Assembly: GCA_030848705.1 (NCBI GenBank)
Contig: CM061243.1
Span: 112,616,674 to 112,680,673, forward strand
Source: Heracleum sosnowskyi
Lineage: Eukaryota > Streptophyta > Magnoliopsida > Apiales > Apiaceae
Length of the DNA: 64,000 bases
Direction of reading: 5' to 3'
This document shows, one piece after another, positions 32,834-44,690 of the stretch (position 1 is its first letter; each line of letters opens with the position of its first letter). The notes under the pieces are model-generated. The model saw nothing but the letters and a program-made list of their open reading frames with translations. It made no database searches and was not told the DNA's origin. The position numbers were made by a program, and so were the translations under genes.

Positions 32834-35283
32834 GTTTCCTTGGGTCCTGTTTTGTTAGCCTTTGCTTTTCTTTTTACATCATTTTTCACCTTGGGCTCAG
32901 ATTGATTTAAATCAACTTTTACTCTTGGTGTTGATTTCTGATTGTTGCTCACATTTTCATTTACAGCATGCATATTTGAAGGAACACACATATTATTCAT
33001 ATTCCATGGCATTTGTGGCATACTAAACATATTCATGTATGGATTAGGCACAAATGATATGTTAGCATATGGATTCTGAAATTGTGCACATGGAGCAAAC
33101 ATGTTAGGCATAACAGGCATTGTAGGCATAAGATTATTCATTGCAGGCTTGGGAATTTTCACATTAGCAGTTTTCTTAACAGATTTGCAGTTAGTAGATA
33201 GATGACTAACACTTCCACAATTGACACAAGTCTTTCTAGGAGCATATTTATCAGGTGTGTAATTGTTGTGTTTGTTAATTCCTACTTTGCCATTCCTGTT
33301 ATTCCTTTTATTTCCCTTAGCCTCAATTTGAACATTCTCTATTTTATCTTTCAATTGCTTGTTGGACAAGTGACCTACATTAGCTCTCTCAACAGGCTTC
33401 TCAACTTTCTTTGATTTACTAGACTCACCTTGAACAAAGTTCTTGGTGACAGGACCATACTTATTATTAAGTCTAGTGAGTTCATCTTTTCTTTTCTCTG
33501 TCAACGAAACACCCTGATCGGTTGATGGTTCATGTGTCAACGGAACATCGCATTCCGTTGACATATCAACCTTCAACAAATGATCATTGTTGTTTGTTGA
33601 CTCTGTTTCTGAATCTAAGGCTTCACAAGCATACCCTAGTTTCTCTTTGTTCTTTTTCCATGATTGTTCACAGAAAGATTCCATACCTTGAACATTAATG
33701 ATGTTGGTAGCAACATTCCTGGCATCTTTCCATTTAGCAATCACACTCTGTTCTATTTCTAGTTGTGTCTTAAGAATTTCTTCCCTTTGTAACACGTTCT
33801 CAAGTTCCTTCTTAGCATCCCTACTAACACATCTCATTTTCTCAAATTCAATGAGCTGTGCTTCTAACATTGCATTCCTATCACTTAAGAGCAAATTAGT
33901 CTCTTTAATTCTTGAATTCTCTTTGGTAAGTGATTTAAGAGTAACACGCAAATTATATAATACAGTAGACATTTCATTTACTGCACTATCGCATTCCTCT
34001 TTAGAAAGCTCAGAAAGATTAGTAATTGTTACCTGGTTGCTTGAGGAACTTGCTTCCTGCTCATGATTGTCAGCCATAAGAGCCAAGTTGACATACTCAA
34101 CATCATCATCAGAATCTTCACCATTACCAGCCCAATCATACTCCTGAGACATGAAAGCCTTTTCCTTTTGCTTGAGAAGTTCAAAGTATTTCTTTTTATA
34201 ATCAACAGGCTCAAATTTCCTGTTGCTCTTCTCAATCTTGGGCTTTCTGCAGTCTCCAGCAAAGTGACCAAGCATTCCACAATTGAAACATTTAGATTTA
34301 GACTTTTCAATCCAGTTTGTTTTGCTAGGTTGAAAGTCTCTTCTTGGTGGCCTTGCTTCTGAGTTTCTTTTGAACTTGAACTTAGAGAATTTTCTTGACA
34401 GAAAAGCAATGTGTTCATCAATCTCATCTAAGTCATCCAAGTTGGCTGGTTCTGATTCTTCTTCTTCTGTCATCTTGTCTTTACCCTTGCTAACATCACT
34501 CCTACAACTAGATCGACTAGTTGTGGCCTTTGCAGCTTCTTCAGTGTCATCTTCCAGTTGGTTCACAGATGCAATCAATGCAATGGATCCACCCTTCTTC
34601 TGTACCTTTTCAATTTCCTCATCTTGCTCCATTTCCAGCTCATAAGTCTTCAATGTTCCATACAACCTTTCAAGAGTGTAATCTTTGTACTCTTGAGTGT
34701 TTCTTAGAGAAACAGTCATAGGCTTCCATTCTTTTGGAAGAGCTCTTAGAAATTTAAGGTTTGAGTCCTTAGTTTGGTAGATTCTCCCATACAACTTTAA
34801 TCCATTCAGAAGCTTTTGAAACCTACTAAACGTGTCATTTAGGGTTTCACCAGCTTTAAAGTGAAAGTGCTCATATTGTTGTATAAGGAGTTGCATTTTG
34901 TTCTCCCTTACTTGCTCAGTTCCTTCACATAGTGTTCTGACAGTGTCCCATACTTCTTTGGAGGTTGTACAGTTTATGACATTATCAAACATCTCTTGCT
35001 CCAAACCATTAAACAGAATGTTCATGGTTCTCTTATCTTTATGGATTTCTGCAAGATCTTCAATAGTCCATTCTGAGACAAGTTTTGGAATTTCTACGTC
35101 AGGAGCATCATCTGGCACTCCAATTCTAGATGCAAACTTCATGGGAACGTGTGGACCTTTCTCAATGCAGTCTACATATCTCTCATCCATAGACATGAGA
35201 TGTAAATGCATCGTTACTTTCCAGTGAAAGTAATTGTCCTTATCAAGAACTGGTATCTTCACACCTGCATCCTTCTTCACCAT
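32812..35283 (-). CDS. Element C unit 2 gag, intact
   Basis: 823 aa, complete from ATG 35283 to TGA at 32814-32812. UBN2-type gag domain (residues about 5-220), acidic Ser-rich stretch, zinc knuckle CFNCGMLGHFAGDC (about 335-348), coiled coil (about 430-530), a second knuckle CVNCGSVSHLSTNC (about 690), then a Met/Pro/Asn-rich tail ending WVPKST. Two well-separated zinc knuckles and great length set it apart from short copia gags. The pol frame overlaps the last few codons. Confidence 0.95.
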   Translation of the reverse strand: MVKKDAGVKIPVLDKDNYFHWKVTMHLHLMSMDERYVDCIEKGPHVPMKFASRIGVPDDAPDVEIPKLVSEWTIEDLAEIHKDKRTMNILFNGLEQEMFDNVINCTTSKEVWDTVRTLCEGTEQVRENKMQLLIQQYEHFHFKAGETLNDTFSRFQKLLNGLKLYGRIYQTKDSNLKFLRALPKEWKPMTVSLRNTQEYKDYTLERLYGTLKTYELEMEQDEEIEKVQKKGGSIALIASVNQLEDDTEEAAKATTSRSSCRSDVSKGKDKMTEEEESEPANLDDLDEIDEHIAFLSRKFSKFKFKRNSEARPPRRDFQPSKTNWIEKSKSKCFNCGMLGHFAGDCRKPKIEKSNRKFEPVDYKKKYFELLKQKEKAFMSQEYDWAGNGEDSDDDVEYVNLALMADNHEQEASSSSNQVTITNLSELSKEECDSAVNEMSTVLYNLRVTLKSLTKENSRIKETNLLLSDRNAMLEAQLIEFEKMRCVSRDAKKELENVLQREEILKTQLEIEQSVIAKWKDARNVATNIINVQGMESFCEQSWKKNKEKLGYACEALDSETESTNNNDHLLKVDMSTECDVPLTHEPSTDQGVSLTEKRKDELTRLNNKYGPVTKNFVQGESSKSKKVEKPVERANVGHLSNKQLKDKIENVQIEAKGNKRNNRNGKVGINKHNNYTPDKYAPRKTCVNCGSVSHLSTNCKSVKKTANVKIPKPAMNNLMPTMPVMPNMFAPCAQFQNPYANISFVPNPYMNMFSMPQMPWNMNNMCVPSNMHAVNENVSNNQKSTPRVKVDLNQSEPKVKNDVKRKAKANKTGPKETWVPKST

Positions 35284-35332
35284 GGTTTCTGTTTTGGTCT
35301 TGATCTTTAAACTTCTTGTATGTTAGAAGCTT

Positions 35333-35344
35333 GCTCTGATACCA
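35333..35344 (-). promoter_or_regulatory. Primer binding site, element C unit 2
   Basis: Reverse-strand TGGTATCAGAGC, two bases from the LTR; initiator-Met tRNA site. Confidence 0.92.
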
Positions 35345-35346
35345 AT

Positions 35347-36384
35347 TGTTATTCCCAAATGACCTAACAGAATTGTAGAAGGGGGGGTTGAATACAATTC
35401 TTGATATTTTCTTAAACTTAAAACAATGATAAAATAAAACTGAACTGAATAAACAAAAACACAAGATATCAATAATTCAGTTGGATTGTTTGATGATCCA
35501 ACTGAAGTGTTTTTATTGCGGAAATAATCTGTGATACAAAAGTACACAGCTGCTCAGTTACAGAGTTGTAGAGAAGAATGCTCTCAAAGATAGCTAATAC
35601 AAACTATTTGTTTTTCTTCTCTTACATTCTTTCTAACTGCTACACTTGGTTATATATTCCCAAGTTTACAATACTATTTTTGGCTACTCTAAAGTACACT
35701 AAAGATAACCGCCAATAGTTTGCTTTTCATCCCTTTGTCCAGTGGTCCTTGGAGATCCTTGCTTTTGTCTTCATGCTTATTATGATCACTCCCAAGAGCC
35801 CAATTGGAAACTGGGATGTTTCCTTATTCCCCATGTCCATTTTAATGGTTTCCAATGCAAAGTACACTTCCACATCACCTTTAGATCTGTTCAGTAAACT
35901 GTCACTATCACTTTGTCAACTATTCAGAAAAGCAATAATGATTCGTTGATAGCAGGGAGATGTGTTTCGTTGATAGCTTTATTCTCCATTTCGTTGATGA
36001 GTAAACTTCATTTCGTTGATGAGTAAACTTCATTCCGTTGATGGTGTATCCTTGTTCCGTTGATAGAGTAATCTTCATACCGTTGACATGTCTTCACTTA
36101 GGCAAAATTACAAGGCATGATATACTTACAATTAACCAACCTATTTTGCCTATCTAGTACTTAGTCAACATGACTTAGGAAACCTATCTAATACATACAT
36201 CAAATGCATATCAAACTGTGAAGTATTGTACAGTGCAATTGCTACAACACTCATTCCGTTGATGAGCTTCCTGTCAACGAAACACTGCAAAGCATGCCAT
36301 TTCATTGACAGTTACAAAATAACTTAATACAAAATCTACTAAGTGTTTTTACAATTATCATCAAGAATCAACATATTCCTAACA
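35347..36384 (-). repeat. Element C LTR 3 (outer 5' LTR)
   Basis: 1038 bp; followed by the right TSD AATTA (36385-36389). One CGTTGA copy has become CATTGA near 36303; the other copies match LTR 1. Confidence 0.94.
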
Positions 36385-36389
36385 AATTA
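36385..36389. repeat. TSD of element C, right (AATTA)
   Basis: Matches 3743-3747 on the other side of the array. Confidence 0.9.
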
Positions 36390-36830
36390 AGAATCAGAGT
36401 TTAGACTTTTCATCAGTAGATATAATTAACTTATGAGAGAAAATGCAAACAGCTAATACAGACTCAGTGTATAGGATCAATAAACTAAGAGATGGTATAA
36501 ATACAGAGACAGTATCATGCTGTGTTAACTTACTGCACATGTTTGAGATCAGAATCTATACAACTCTTAAGGATTCATAATTACTTACTGAGAATTATGC
36601 TTCATACAAATTTCTTCATTGGTCTATATGTTTCAGACAAAATTACAATCAGAGTATAGCAGTAAACTGTAACAATCAGAGTATGATCAATATTTTATGA
36701 CTAACAGAGTTTAGCATCAGAGTTTAACTGACAGAGTTTATGACACTGGTACTCATAACAGTTAATACATGCAAGGAATCATGAGCATTAAAAATCAAAC
36801 ATGTATAGATTTTGAGTCTAACCCGTATCT
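36390..36830 (-). other. Element B post-pol noncoding region
   Basis: 441 bp without a gene. It is rich in CAGAGTTT words (36395, 36705, 36718, 36732) plus CAGAGTAT variants. It continues leftward, across element C, into 2911-3742. Confidence 0.75.
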
Positions 36831-38543
36831 CTAGTCAGAACCAGAGATCATCCCAAGTTCATTTACCAATCTTGTAAAAGTAGCTTCACTCAAAGGTTTG
36901 GTGAAGATATCTGCAAGTTGTTGGTCTGTAGACACAAAATGAAGCTCAATGTCCCCTTCTTCCACATGTTCTCTGATAAAATGATACCTTATGCTGATGT
37001 GCTTGGTCATGGAGTGCTGTACTGGATTTCCTGTCATAGCAATAGCACTTTGGTTATCACAGAAAATAGGTATTTTAGAGTACCTTAACCCATAATCCAG
37101 CAATTGATTCTTCATCCATAAAATCTGTGCACAACAGCTACCAGCTGCTATATACTCTGCTTCAGCTGTGGATGTGGAAATCGACTTCTGTTTCTTGCTG
37201 TACCAAGAAACTAATCTGTCACCTAAAAATTGACAGCTTCCACTTGTACTTTTTCTGTCTATCTTACAGCCTACAAAATCTGCATCAGAGTAACCAATTA
37301 GCTTAAACTCTGATTCTCTAGGATACCACAAACCCAAGGTTATGGTTCCTTTGAGATATTTGAAGATCCTTTTTACAGCTGTTAGATGAGGCTCTCTTGG
37401 ATCTACTTGAAATCTTGCACAAAGACATGTTGCATACATGATATCAGGTCTACTTGCAGTAAGATACAGTAATGACCCTATCATTCCTCTGTAGTTTGTC
37501 ATATCTACTGAGGCTCCTGTGTCTTTGTCTAGCTTTGTTGCTGTAGCCATGGGAGTTGTAGCAGATGAACTATCAAGCATACCAAATTTCTTGAGAAGAT
37601 TTCTGGTATATTTTGCTTGATTGATAAAAATACCATCATCTGTTTGCTTGACCTGTAAGCCTAGAAAATAACTAAGCTCTCCCATCATGCTCATTTGATA
37701 CCTGGATTGCATAAGCTTTGCAAACTTCTTACAGAGTTTGTCATTAGTAGATCCAAAAATAATATCATCTACATAAATTTGAACTAAAAGCAAATCATCA
37801 CCAGAATTGAAATAAAACAAGGTTTTATCAATTGTACCTCTTGTGAACCCACTTTCTAAAAGAAATTGAGCAAGAGTTTCATACCATGCTCTTGGTGCTT
37901 GCTTTAGTCCATATAATGCCTTGTCAAGCCTGTAGACATGATCTGGATACTTGGGATCTACAAATCCTGGTGGTTGTTCAACAAATACTTCTTCTTCAAG
38001 CTTCCCATTGAGAAAAGCACTTTTTACATCCATCTGAAAGACTTTAAACTTCTTGTGTGCAGCATAGGCCAGAAAGATTCTTATGGCCTCCAATCTTGCA
38101 ACTGGAGCAAAGGTTTCATCATAGTCAATTCCTTCCTGTTGTGAATATCCTTTTGCCACAAGTCTAGCCTTGTTTCTTGTAATCACACCTTCACTGTCAG
38201 TCTTGTTTCTGAAAACCCACTTCGTACCTACAATTGATCTATTCTTTGGTCTAGGTACAAGTGTCCAGACTTCATTTCTCTCAAATTCATTTAACTCTTC
38301 TTGCATTGCTGTTATCCAGTTTGCATCTTGAAGAGCTTCCTCCACTTTCTTTGGTTCTGTTTGAGACAAGAAAGCATGATACAGACACTCATTATTTGTT
38401 GCACTTCTAGTTCTCACACTAGCATCAGGATCTCCAATTATGAGATCAGGTGTGTGTGCCTGTGTCCACCTTCTTGCTGTTGGTAAGTGGTTTCTTGCAT
38501 CATTATTGGATCCTCCCCCTTGATCCATGCTTTCCTGATTCAT
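36831..38543 (-). pseudogene. Element B pol, RT and RNase H part
   Basis: 570 residues: the end of the integrase-RT linker (ARRWTQAHTPDLIIGD), RVT_2 reverse transcriptase with TKWVFRNK, DETFAPVARLEA, LYGLKQAPRAW and YVDD (about 258), and RNase H with SDADFVGC and STAEAEYIA. Intact in itself, but in a different frame from the upstream part because of the integrase deletion at about 38540. It therefore lacks a normal way to be translated. Confidence 0.9.
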
Positions 38544-40573
38544 ATGTTGACTTTGTGCTGTGATCCTTTGTCCAGTAGATTTACATGATCCATCAGAGTT
38601 TGAGCAGTTTCATCCTTCTTTGACAAGAAATACACCCATGTATATCTAGTATATTCATCAACAATTACTAGAGCATATTTCTTTCTGCCCATGGACATCA
38701 CATTCACTGGTCCAAAGAGATCAACATGTAGAAGATGATAAGGTTCCACTACTGAAGATTCAGATTTGTTCTTGAAAGATGACTTCCTTTGCTTGGCTTT
38801 TTGACAAGAATCACATAAGCCATCTAGACTGAGTATAGATTTTGGAAGTCCCCTTACAAGATCCTTTCTTATTAGCTCATTTATGTTGTTCAAATTGAGA
38901 TGAGAGAGCTTCTTGTGCCAATTCCAACTCTCATCATTTGACATTCTTGCAGTCAGACACACTGTTTTTCCATCAGAGTTTGTTACCAAACTTGCTTCAT
39001 AAATGTTATTGCGCCTATGTCCAACTAGAACAACTTTTCCAGTAGATTTACTGATGACTTCACAGTATTCACTATGGAAATCTACATGGTTTCCTCTGTC
39101 ACAGATTTGACTCACAGATAACAGATTATGCTTGAGTCCTGAGACTAGAGCTACATGAGTAATGATGACACTTCCAAGATTGATATTTCCATATCCCAGA
39201 GTGTGTCCTATGTTGCCATCTCCATAGGAAACTTTTGGGCCAGCCTTCTCCTCAAAGTCTGATAGCAGGGCTTTATTTCCAGTCATATGTCCTGAGCATC
39301 CACTGTCCAAGATAAGTGTGCTCTCTATTATACCCTTATTTTCAGATGATTCAGTCTCATCTCTGACAGTTGCCATAAGAGCATAATTTTCTCCATCATC
39401 AGAGTCTGAAGTATCTGCCCAGTCTTTGCCTTTAGAGATGAGTGCTTTCTCAGATATGCCTTTCTTGCACTCTGGGGCATAATGACCCATCTCTTTGCAC
39501 TTGTAGCACTGGATCTCAGATTTGTCCTTCTTTCCAGACTTGGTATCCCTTCCATCAGACTTTCTGAAATTCTTCTTCTCAGAATTTGAATTTCTCCTTG
39601 AGAATCTCTTTCCCTTCTTGAAGTTCTTGAACCCCATTTTCTTGAAGGTCTTCACCATCAATGCAGCCATTTGCATCATCTGTTCTTCATCATCATCAGA
39701 GTCAGAAGCTTCACCAGAGTTTGAGTCATCATCAGAATTTGATGACTCACTTTCATATTTAATAACTAAAGCCTTTCCCTTGGCTTTCTTCCTTGATGAT
39801 TCCTTCTTAATGGGCTTCTCCTCGACTTTGAGAGCAACAGATTTTGTCTTTTTACTCAATCTTCTATTCCTTTGTTCTATCTCCAGTTCATGAGTTTTCA
39901 ATAACCCATAGATTTCATCAAGATCTGTATCAGCAAGCTCATAATTATCTCTTATTGTGGTTGTCTTTAAATCCCACTTTTCAGGTAGAGATAACAGAAA
40001 CTTGAGATTAGACTCTGCAAGCTCATATTCTTTATTAACCAGAGACAGATCATTCAACAATTTACAAAATCTGTCATAAGTCTCAGTCAAGGTTTCATTA
40101 GGTCTTGAATCAAAGTGCTCATACTCCTGTGTGAGTATTGTCTTTCTGTTCTTCTTGATAGCACCTGTTCCCTGGCATCTGACTTCTAAAGCATCCCATA
40201 TCTCTTTGGCAGTCTTGCAGCCAATTACTCTGTTAGACATAACATTATCTAAAGCACTGTGGAGAAGATGTCTAACCTTTGCATCTTTTGCAATTGATGA
40301 GATGTCCTCAGGAGTCATATCTTTCTTTTCCTTTGGAACAGTCTTTTGTTCTTGTCCATCAACAACAGGGGACAATTTAGTTGGCATATGAGGACCATCA
40401 TAAATTCTGTCAAGGTATTCTGGATCTGTAGCCTCCAGAAACATGGTCATCTTAACCTTCCAAATCGGATACTCTACTGGCCTGAGAATTGGAACCCTGA
40501 TTATTTCATATCGACTCACAGAATTGGGCTTAACCTGTTCAGCCTTAGGAGCAGTTTGATTTTCTTCAGACAT
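38540..40573 (-). pseudogene. Element B gag-protease-integrase (truncated), single frame
   Basis: 677 residues from ATG 40573. Gag UBN2 domain (RVPILRPVEYPIWKVKM), zinc knuckle CYKCKEMGHYAPEC (about 354-367), protease LDSGCSGHMTG (about 421-430), GAG-pre-integrase HKKLSHLN with CDSCQ, and the first integrase Asp in VDLFGP (about 617). It stops after KDETAQTLMDHV. The second Asp (SDNGTEF) and Glu (GVVERKN) blocks are missing, so integrase is dead. Gag and protease are fused in one frame. The long C-terminal gag region, second zinc knuckles and stop codon seen in elements A and C are absent, suggesting another deletion. Confidence 0.9.
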
Positions 40574-40622
40574 GATTAATACTGTGTTTGAATCGTAAAA
40601 CTGTATATATTAAACAGCCTTG

Positions 40623-40634
40623 GCTCTGATACCA
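40623..40634 (-). promoter_or_regulatory. Element B primer binding site
   Basis: Reverse-strand TGGTATCAGAGC beside the LTR; initiator-Met tRNA site. Confidence 0.92.
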
Positions 40635-40636
40635 AT

Positions 40637-41180
40637 TGTTAGGCCGAATACACAATATATAATCAAGTATGTATGAGAATAACAATTAATAACACAGGTT
40701 TGTAAATCAACAAACTGAATTATATTAAATAATTCTCTCTTAGTGATGTTAATGAATCACAAAGAGCTACTAGGTTACAAGAATAATGTATTCAATGTTC
40801 GCGTCCCTTCTAGGGATAACCTATCTGTGTTTATATAGTACACAGTTACATACAATCCTTATCTAATTGATACTCCTAAAAATTAGCTATACAATTGATA
40901 TCAATTAAGGATTGCTTCAGTCTTCTGTCCAGTCTCCTTAGCTGTATCAATATATTCTGCTTCTTTCCATCTTCAGAATATATTGCTTCTAGAATCTTTA
41001 TCTTTGCACCGACAGCTAAGTCAACTTTCATCCTGTCAGACTTTACCAAACTCTGACCGGCTTCCTTTAAACTCTTCACCCTGTCAGACTTTAAATAAAC
41101 TCTGACCGGTTTCCGATAAACTCTGATCAGTACCTGTTGCTTAAACACTGATAAACAAACATCAGCAATTATATCTAACA
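40637..41180 (-). repeat. Element B 5' LTR
   Basis: 544 bp, TGTTAGGCC...ATCTAACA. Reverse-strand TATA box near 40831-40838. U3 carries three AAACTCTGA words (41048, 41098, 41118) in a CTGTCAGACTTT/CTGACCGG-rich patch. Followed by TSD GAACA. Confidence 0.88.
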
Positions 41181-41185
41181 GAACA
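41181..41185. repeat. TSD of element B, right (GAACA)
   Basis: Matches 2906-2910; element A gag resumes in phase. Confidence 0.82.
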
Positions 41186-41336
41186 TGCTTTTGTTAATAC
41201 TGATACTGACAAAGCAAATCCTGATGGAGTAAATCCTGTCAGGACTGCTAAGGTCAGAAAGTCTTCTGCTGTGAATGTTAATAAAATGCATGACAAAGGG
41301 ACCCAACAAGTGTGGGTTCCTAAACATTCTAATTAG
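41181..41336 (+). pseudogene. Element A gag C-terminus and UAG stop
   Basis: Continues the gag frame left at 2910, in phase after the TSD, and ends GTQQVWVPKHSN-TAG (41334-41336). The pol frame follows in the same phase after the UAG. In SIRE-type elements gag and pol are separated by one in-frame stop, so readthrough is the likely expression mode (known for the family; inferred here). Confidence 0.85.
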
Positions 41337-44300
41337 TGTTTTGGAATTCTGATGCAGGGTAAAAAGAAAAATGTGTTAGTCATGGATAGTGGATGTTCTG
41401 TGCACATGACTGGAAACAAAGCCCTGTTATCAGAATATGAGGAAAAAGCTGGCCCAGCTGTGTCTTATGGAGATGGCAACATTGGACAAACTTTGGGATA
41501 TGGCAATATAATCATTGGAAATGTCATCATTGAAAAAGTAGCTCTAGTGAAAGGACTGAAACACAACTGGTTGAGTATTAGTCAAATCACTGACAGAGAT
41601 TATCATGTCCACTTCTATTACACACATTGTGAAGTAGTCAGTAAAGCAACAGGAAAGATAGCTCTGACTGGCTACAGGCATGGTAACATATATGAAGCCA
41701 ACATTCAATCAAATACTGATGGCTCTCCTACCTGTCTGATCAGTTAAGCATCAGTAGATGAAAGTTGGAATTGGCACAAGAAGCTTTCTCATCTCAACTT
41801 CAGCAATATCAATGAGTTGGTTAAGAAAGATTTAGTGAGAGGATTACCTAAAGTTTTGTATAGTCCTGATGGACTCTGTGATGCATGTCAGAAAGCAAAA
41901 TAGAGGAGGACATCATTCCAGAGTAAATCAGAATCCTCTATTGAAGAACCATATCACATGCTGCATCTTGATTTATTTGGTCCAGTCAACATCATGTCCA
42001 TCAGTAAGAAAAGGTACACTCTTGTAATTGTTGATGAATATTCTAGATTCACCTGGGTGTATTTTCTGCACAGAAAAGATGAGACTCCTGAAGTTCTGTT
42101 GGATCATGTGAGAATGATTGAGACAACCACAAAGTAAAAAGTCAAGATACTGAGAAGTGATAATGGTACTGAATTTAAGAATTCAAAGATGGAAGAGTTC
42201 TGCAAATACAAAGAAATTATTCAACAATTCTCTGCTCCTGGCACACCCCAGCAAAATGGAGTAGTTGAAAGGAAAAATAGAACTCTTATTGAAGCTGGCA
42301 GAACTATGTTGGAAGAAGCTAAATTGCCTACATATTTCTGGGCAGAAGCAGTCAACACAGCATGCTATACTCAAAATCTCACATTAATAAACAGGCATGG
42401 TAGTACTCCTTATCAGTCACTCAAGGAGAAGAAACCAAGTCTGAAGCATTTTCATGTGTTTGGCTGTAAATGTTTTGTTCTCAGAACTCATCCTGAACAG
42501 CTAGGGAAATTTGAAACAAAGTCTGATGAAGGAATTTTCATAGGCTATCCTGCATCAAGAGCCTTCAGAGTTTTTAATTTGAGAACAGGAACTGTCATGG
42601 AGTCAATACATGTATCTTTTGATGACAAGAAGATAACTGGAATCAATGAAGACTCTCATGATAGATTGATTTTTGAAAATGAAGCTACCAAGGAACCTGA
42701 AGAAAGTGAATCAGATCCTGTCAATTCATCAGATCCTGATGGATCACCAAATCCTGATGACACACCAGATACTGATGGTGCTAATACTGATGATGCAATC
42801 AATAGTGTTACTTCTAGTAGTGCTAATGTTGAGGGGGAGCAACATCATTCTGCTACAAGTTCAGAGTCAACTCAATCATCAGGACAGAATTCTTCAGATA
42901 CTGATTCAAGTGATGATCCTGATAACTTATCAGGAGGAGATAGCAATAATTCAGGGGGAGCTTCAAATCAAGCAAATTCTTCAAATCAAGATAACACCAA
43001 TCCAGGGGGAGCATCTACTTCAAGGACTGATTTACCACACTAGCAAGGAAATGGACTGCAAGTCATACTCCTGATTTGATCATTGGAGATCCTGTTGCAG
43101 GTGTTCAAACAAGAAGTGCAACTCAGAATTAATGTCTATACAATAACTTTCTATCCAAGGAGGAGCCAAAGAAAGTTGAAGATGCACTTAAAGATGTTGA
43201 TTGGGTTACTGCAATGCAAGAGGAACTGAATGAATTTGAAAGAAATGAAGTCTGGAAACTGGTACCAAGACCAAAGAATAGATCAATTGTTGGTACAAAG
43301 TGGATTTTCAAGAACAAGACTGATTCTGATGGAGTAATAATCAGAAACAAAGCTAGACTAGTTGCAAAGGGGTATTCTCAACAAGAGGGAATTGACTATG
43401 ATGAAACTTTTGCTCCTGTTGCAAGATTAGAAGCCATCAGGATATTTCTTGCTTATGCAGCTCATAAGAAATTCAAAGTTTTCCAGATGGATGTTAAAAG
43501 TGCTTTCTTAAATGGAGAACTGGAGGAAGAAGTCTATGTTGAGCAACCTCCTGGTTTCATTGATCCTAAATATCCAGATCATGTCTACATATTGGAAGAC
43601 ACTTTATGGACTAAAGCAAGCTCTAAGAGCATGGTATGAAACTTTAGCTCTATTCTTACTGGAAAGTGGATTCAAAAGAGGTGTTATTGATAAAACTCTA
43701 TTTTATTTGAATCAAGGTAAGGACTTGTTGTTAGTTCAGATTTATGTTGATGATGTCATTTTTGGGTCAACAAACAATAAGCTATGTGAAAAGTTTTCTA
43801 AGCTTATGCAGTCAAGATATCAAATGAGCATGATGGGAGAAATGAGTTACTTTCTTGGTCTTCAAGTTAAACAGACTGATGAAGAGATTTTTATCAATCA
43901 GTCTAAATATACAAGGAATTTATTGACAAGGTTTAACATGAAAGATAGTTCTCCTGCTACAACTCCCATAGCTACAGCTACCAAACTTGATCCTGATCAA
44001 GGTGATGAGGTAGATGTAACTCACTATAGAGGAATGATTGGCTCTTTATTGTATCTCACTGCAAGTAGACCAGATATCATGTTTGCAACCTGTCTGTGTG
44101 CAAGATTTCAAGCAAAACCTAGAGAACCTCAACTGATTGCAGTCAAAAGAATTTTCAGATATCTCAAAGGCACTCCTTCACTTGGCCTTTGGTATGCAAG
44201 GGAATCAGATTTTGGGTTGTGTGGTTATTCAGATGCTGATTTTGCAGGATGCAAAATAGACAGGAAAAGTACTTCAGGAAGCTGTCAGTTTTTGGGTGGA

Positions 44301-44690
44301 AGACTAGTTTCATGGTTCAGTAAGAAGCAAAAATCCATTTCCACTTCAACTGCAGAAGCTGAGTACATTGTTGCAGGAAGTTGTTGTGCTCAGATAATGT
44401 GGATGAGAAATCAATTGTTAGATTATGGCCTGTCATACTCAAAAATCCCTATTTTTTGTGATAACCAAAGTGCTATTGCAATGACAGGAAATCCAGTTCA
44501 ACATTCTCTTACTAAACACATCAGTATTCGATATCACTTCATAAGAGAACAAGTTCTGGAAGGAACAATTGAACTTCACTTTGTTCCTACTGATCAACAA
44601 CTAGCTGATATATTCACCAAGCCACTACCTGAAGCTACTTTCAATAAATTGGTGAATGAACTTGGAATGATGAACTTTGAGAATTTCTGA
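41337..44690 (+). pseudogene. Element A pol, degraded
   Basis: Protease (VMDSGCSVHMTG), GAG-pre-integrase, integrase (LDLFGP, RSDNGTEF, QNGVVERKNRT), RT (DETFAPVARLEA, YVDD near 43745) and RNase H (SDADFAGC, STAEAEYIV) are all recognisable in order. The gene is broken by stops at 41745, 41901 and 42135 (same frame), a frameshift near 43040, a stop at 43130, and a one-base insertion near 43596 in the LYGLKQ block. Intact pieces are 41352-41747, 42189-43043, 43214-43639 and 43512-44690. The linker contains NPD/SDPD repeats built on the AATCCTGATG word. Confidence 0.92.

Larger units (their letters stand above)
3748..36384 (-). mobile_element. Element C: tandem SIRE-like copia, LTR-body-LTR-body-LTR
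   Basis: Three LTRs of identical length (1038 bp: 3748-4785, 15844-16881, 35347-36384) alternate with two bodies. Each body has gag, pol and a giant ORF3, all on the reverse strand. The outer ends share the TSD AATTA; the central LTR has element sequence on both sides. This is expected if unequal crossing-over between the LTRs of one insertion produced a dimer. Unit 1 (3748-16881) and unit 2 (15844-36384 minus element D) differ by scattered substitutions and small indels, so both copies are very similar but not a trivial duplicate. The long LTR and post-pol ORF place it in the SIRE/Maximus lineage (inference). Confidence 0.93.
2911..41180 (-). mobile_element. Element B: Ty1/copia retrotransposon inserted in element A gag
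   Basis: Reverse-strand copia. Its 5' LTR is 40637-41180, its primer site 40623-40634, and gag-protease-integrase-RT-RNase H runs leftward to 36831. The distal end is at 2911, marked by TSD GAACA and about nine bases (TGTTAAGCC) resembling the LTR tip TGTTAGGCC. No full 3' LTR can be found there. The integrase lost its catalytic half by an internal deletion, so B could not have moved by itself in its present form. Elements C and D (3748-36384) sit inside it. It is related to element A in gag and pol but has a different LTR. Confidence 0.85.
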
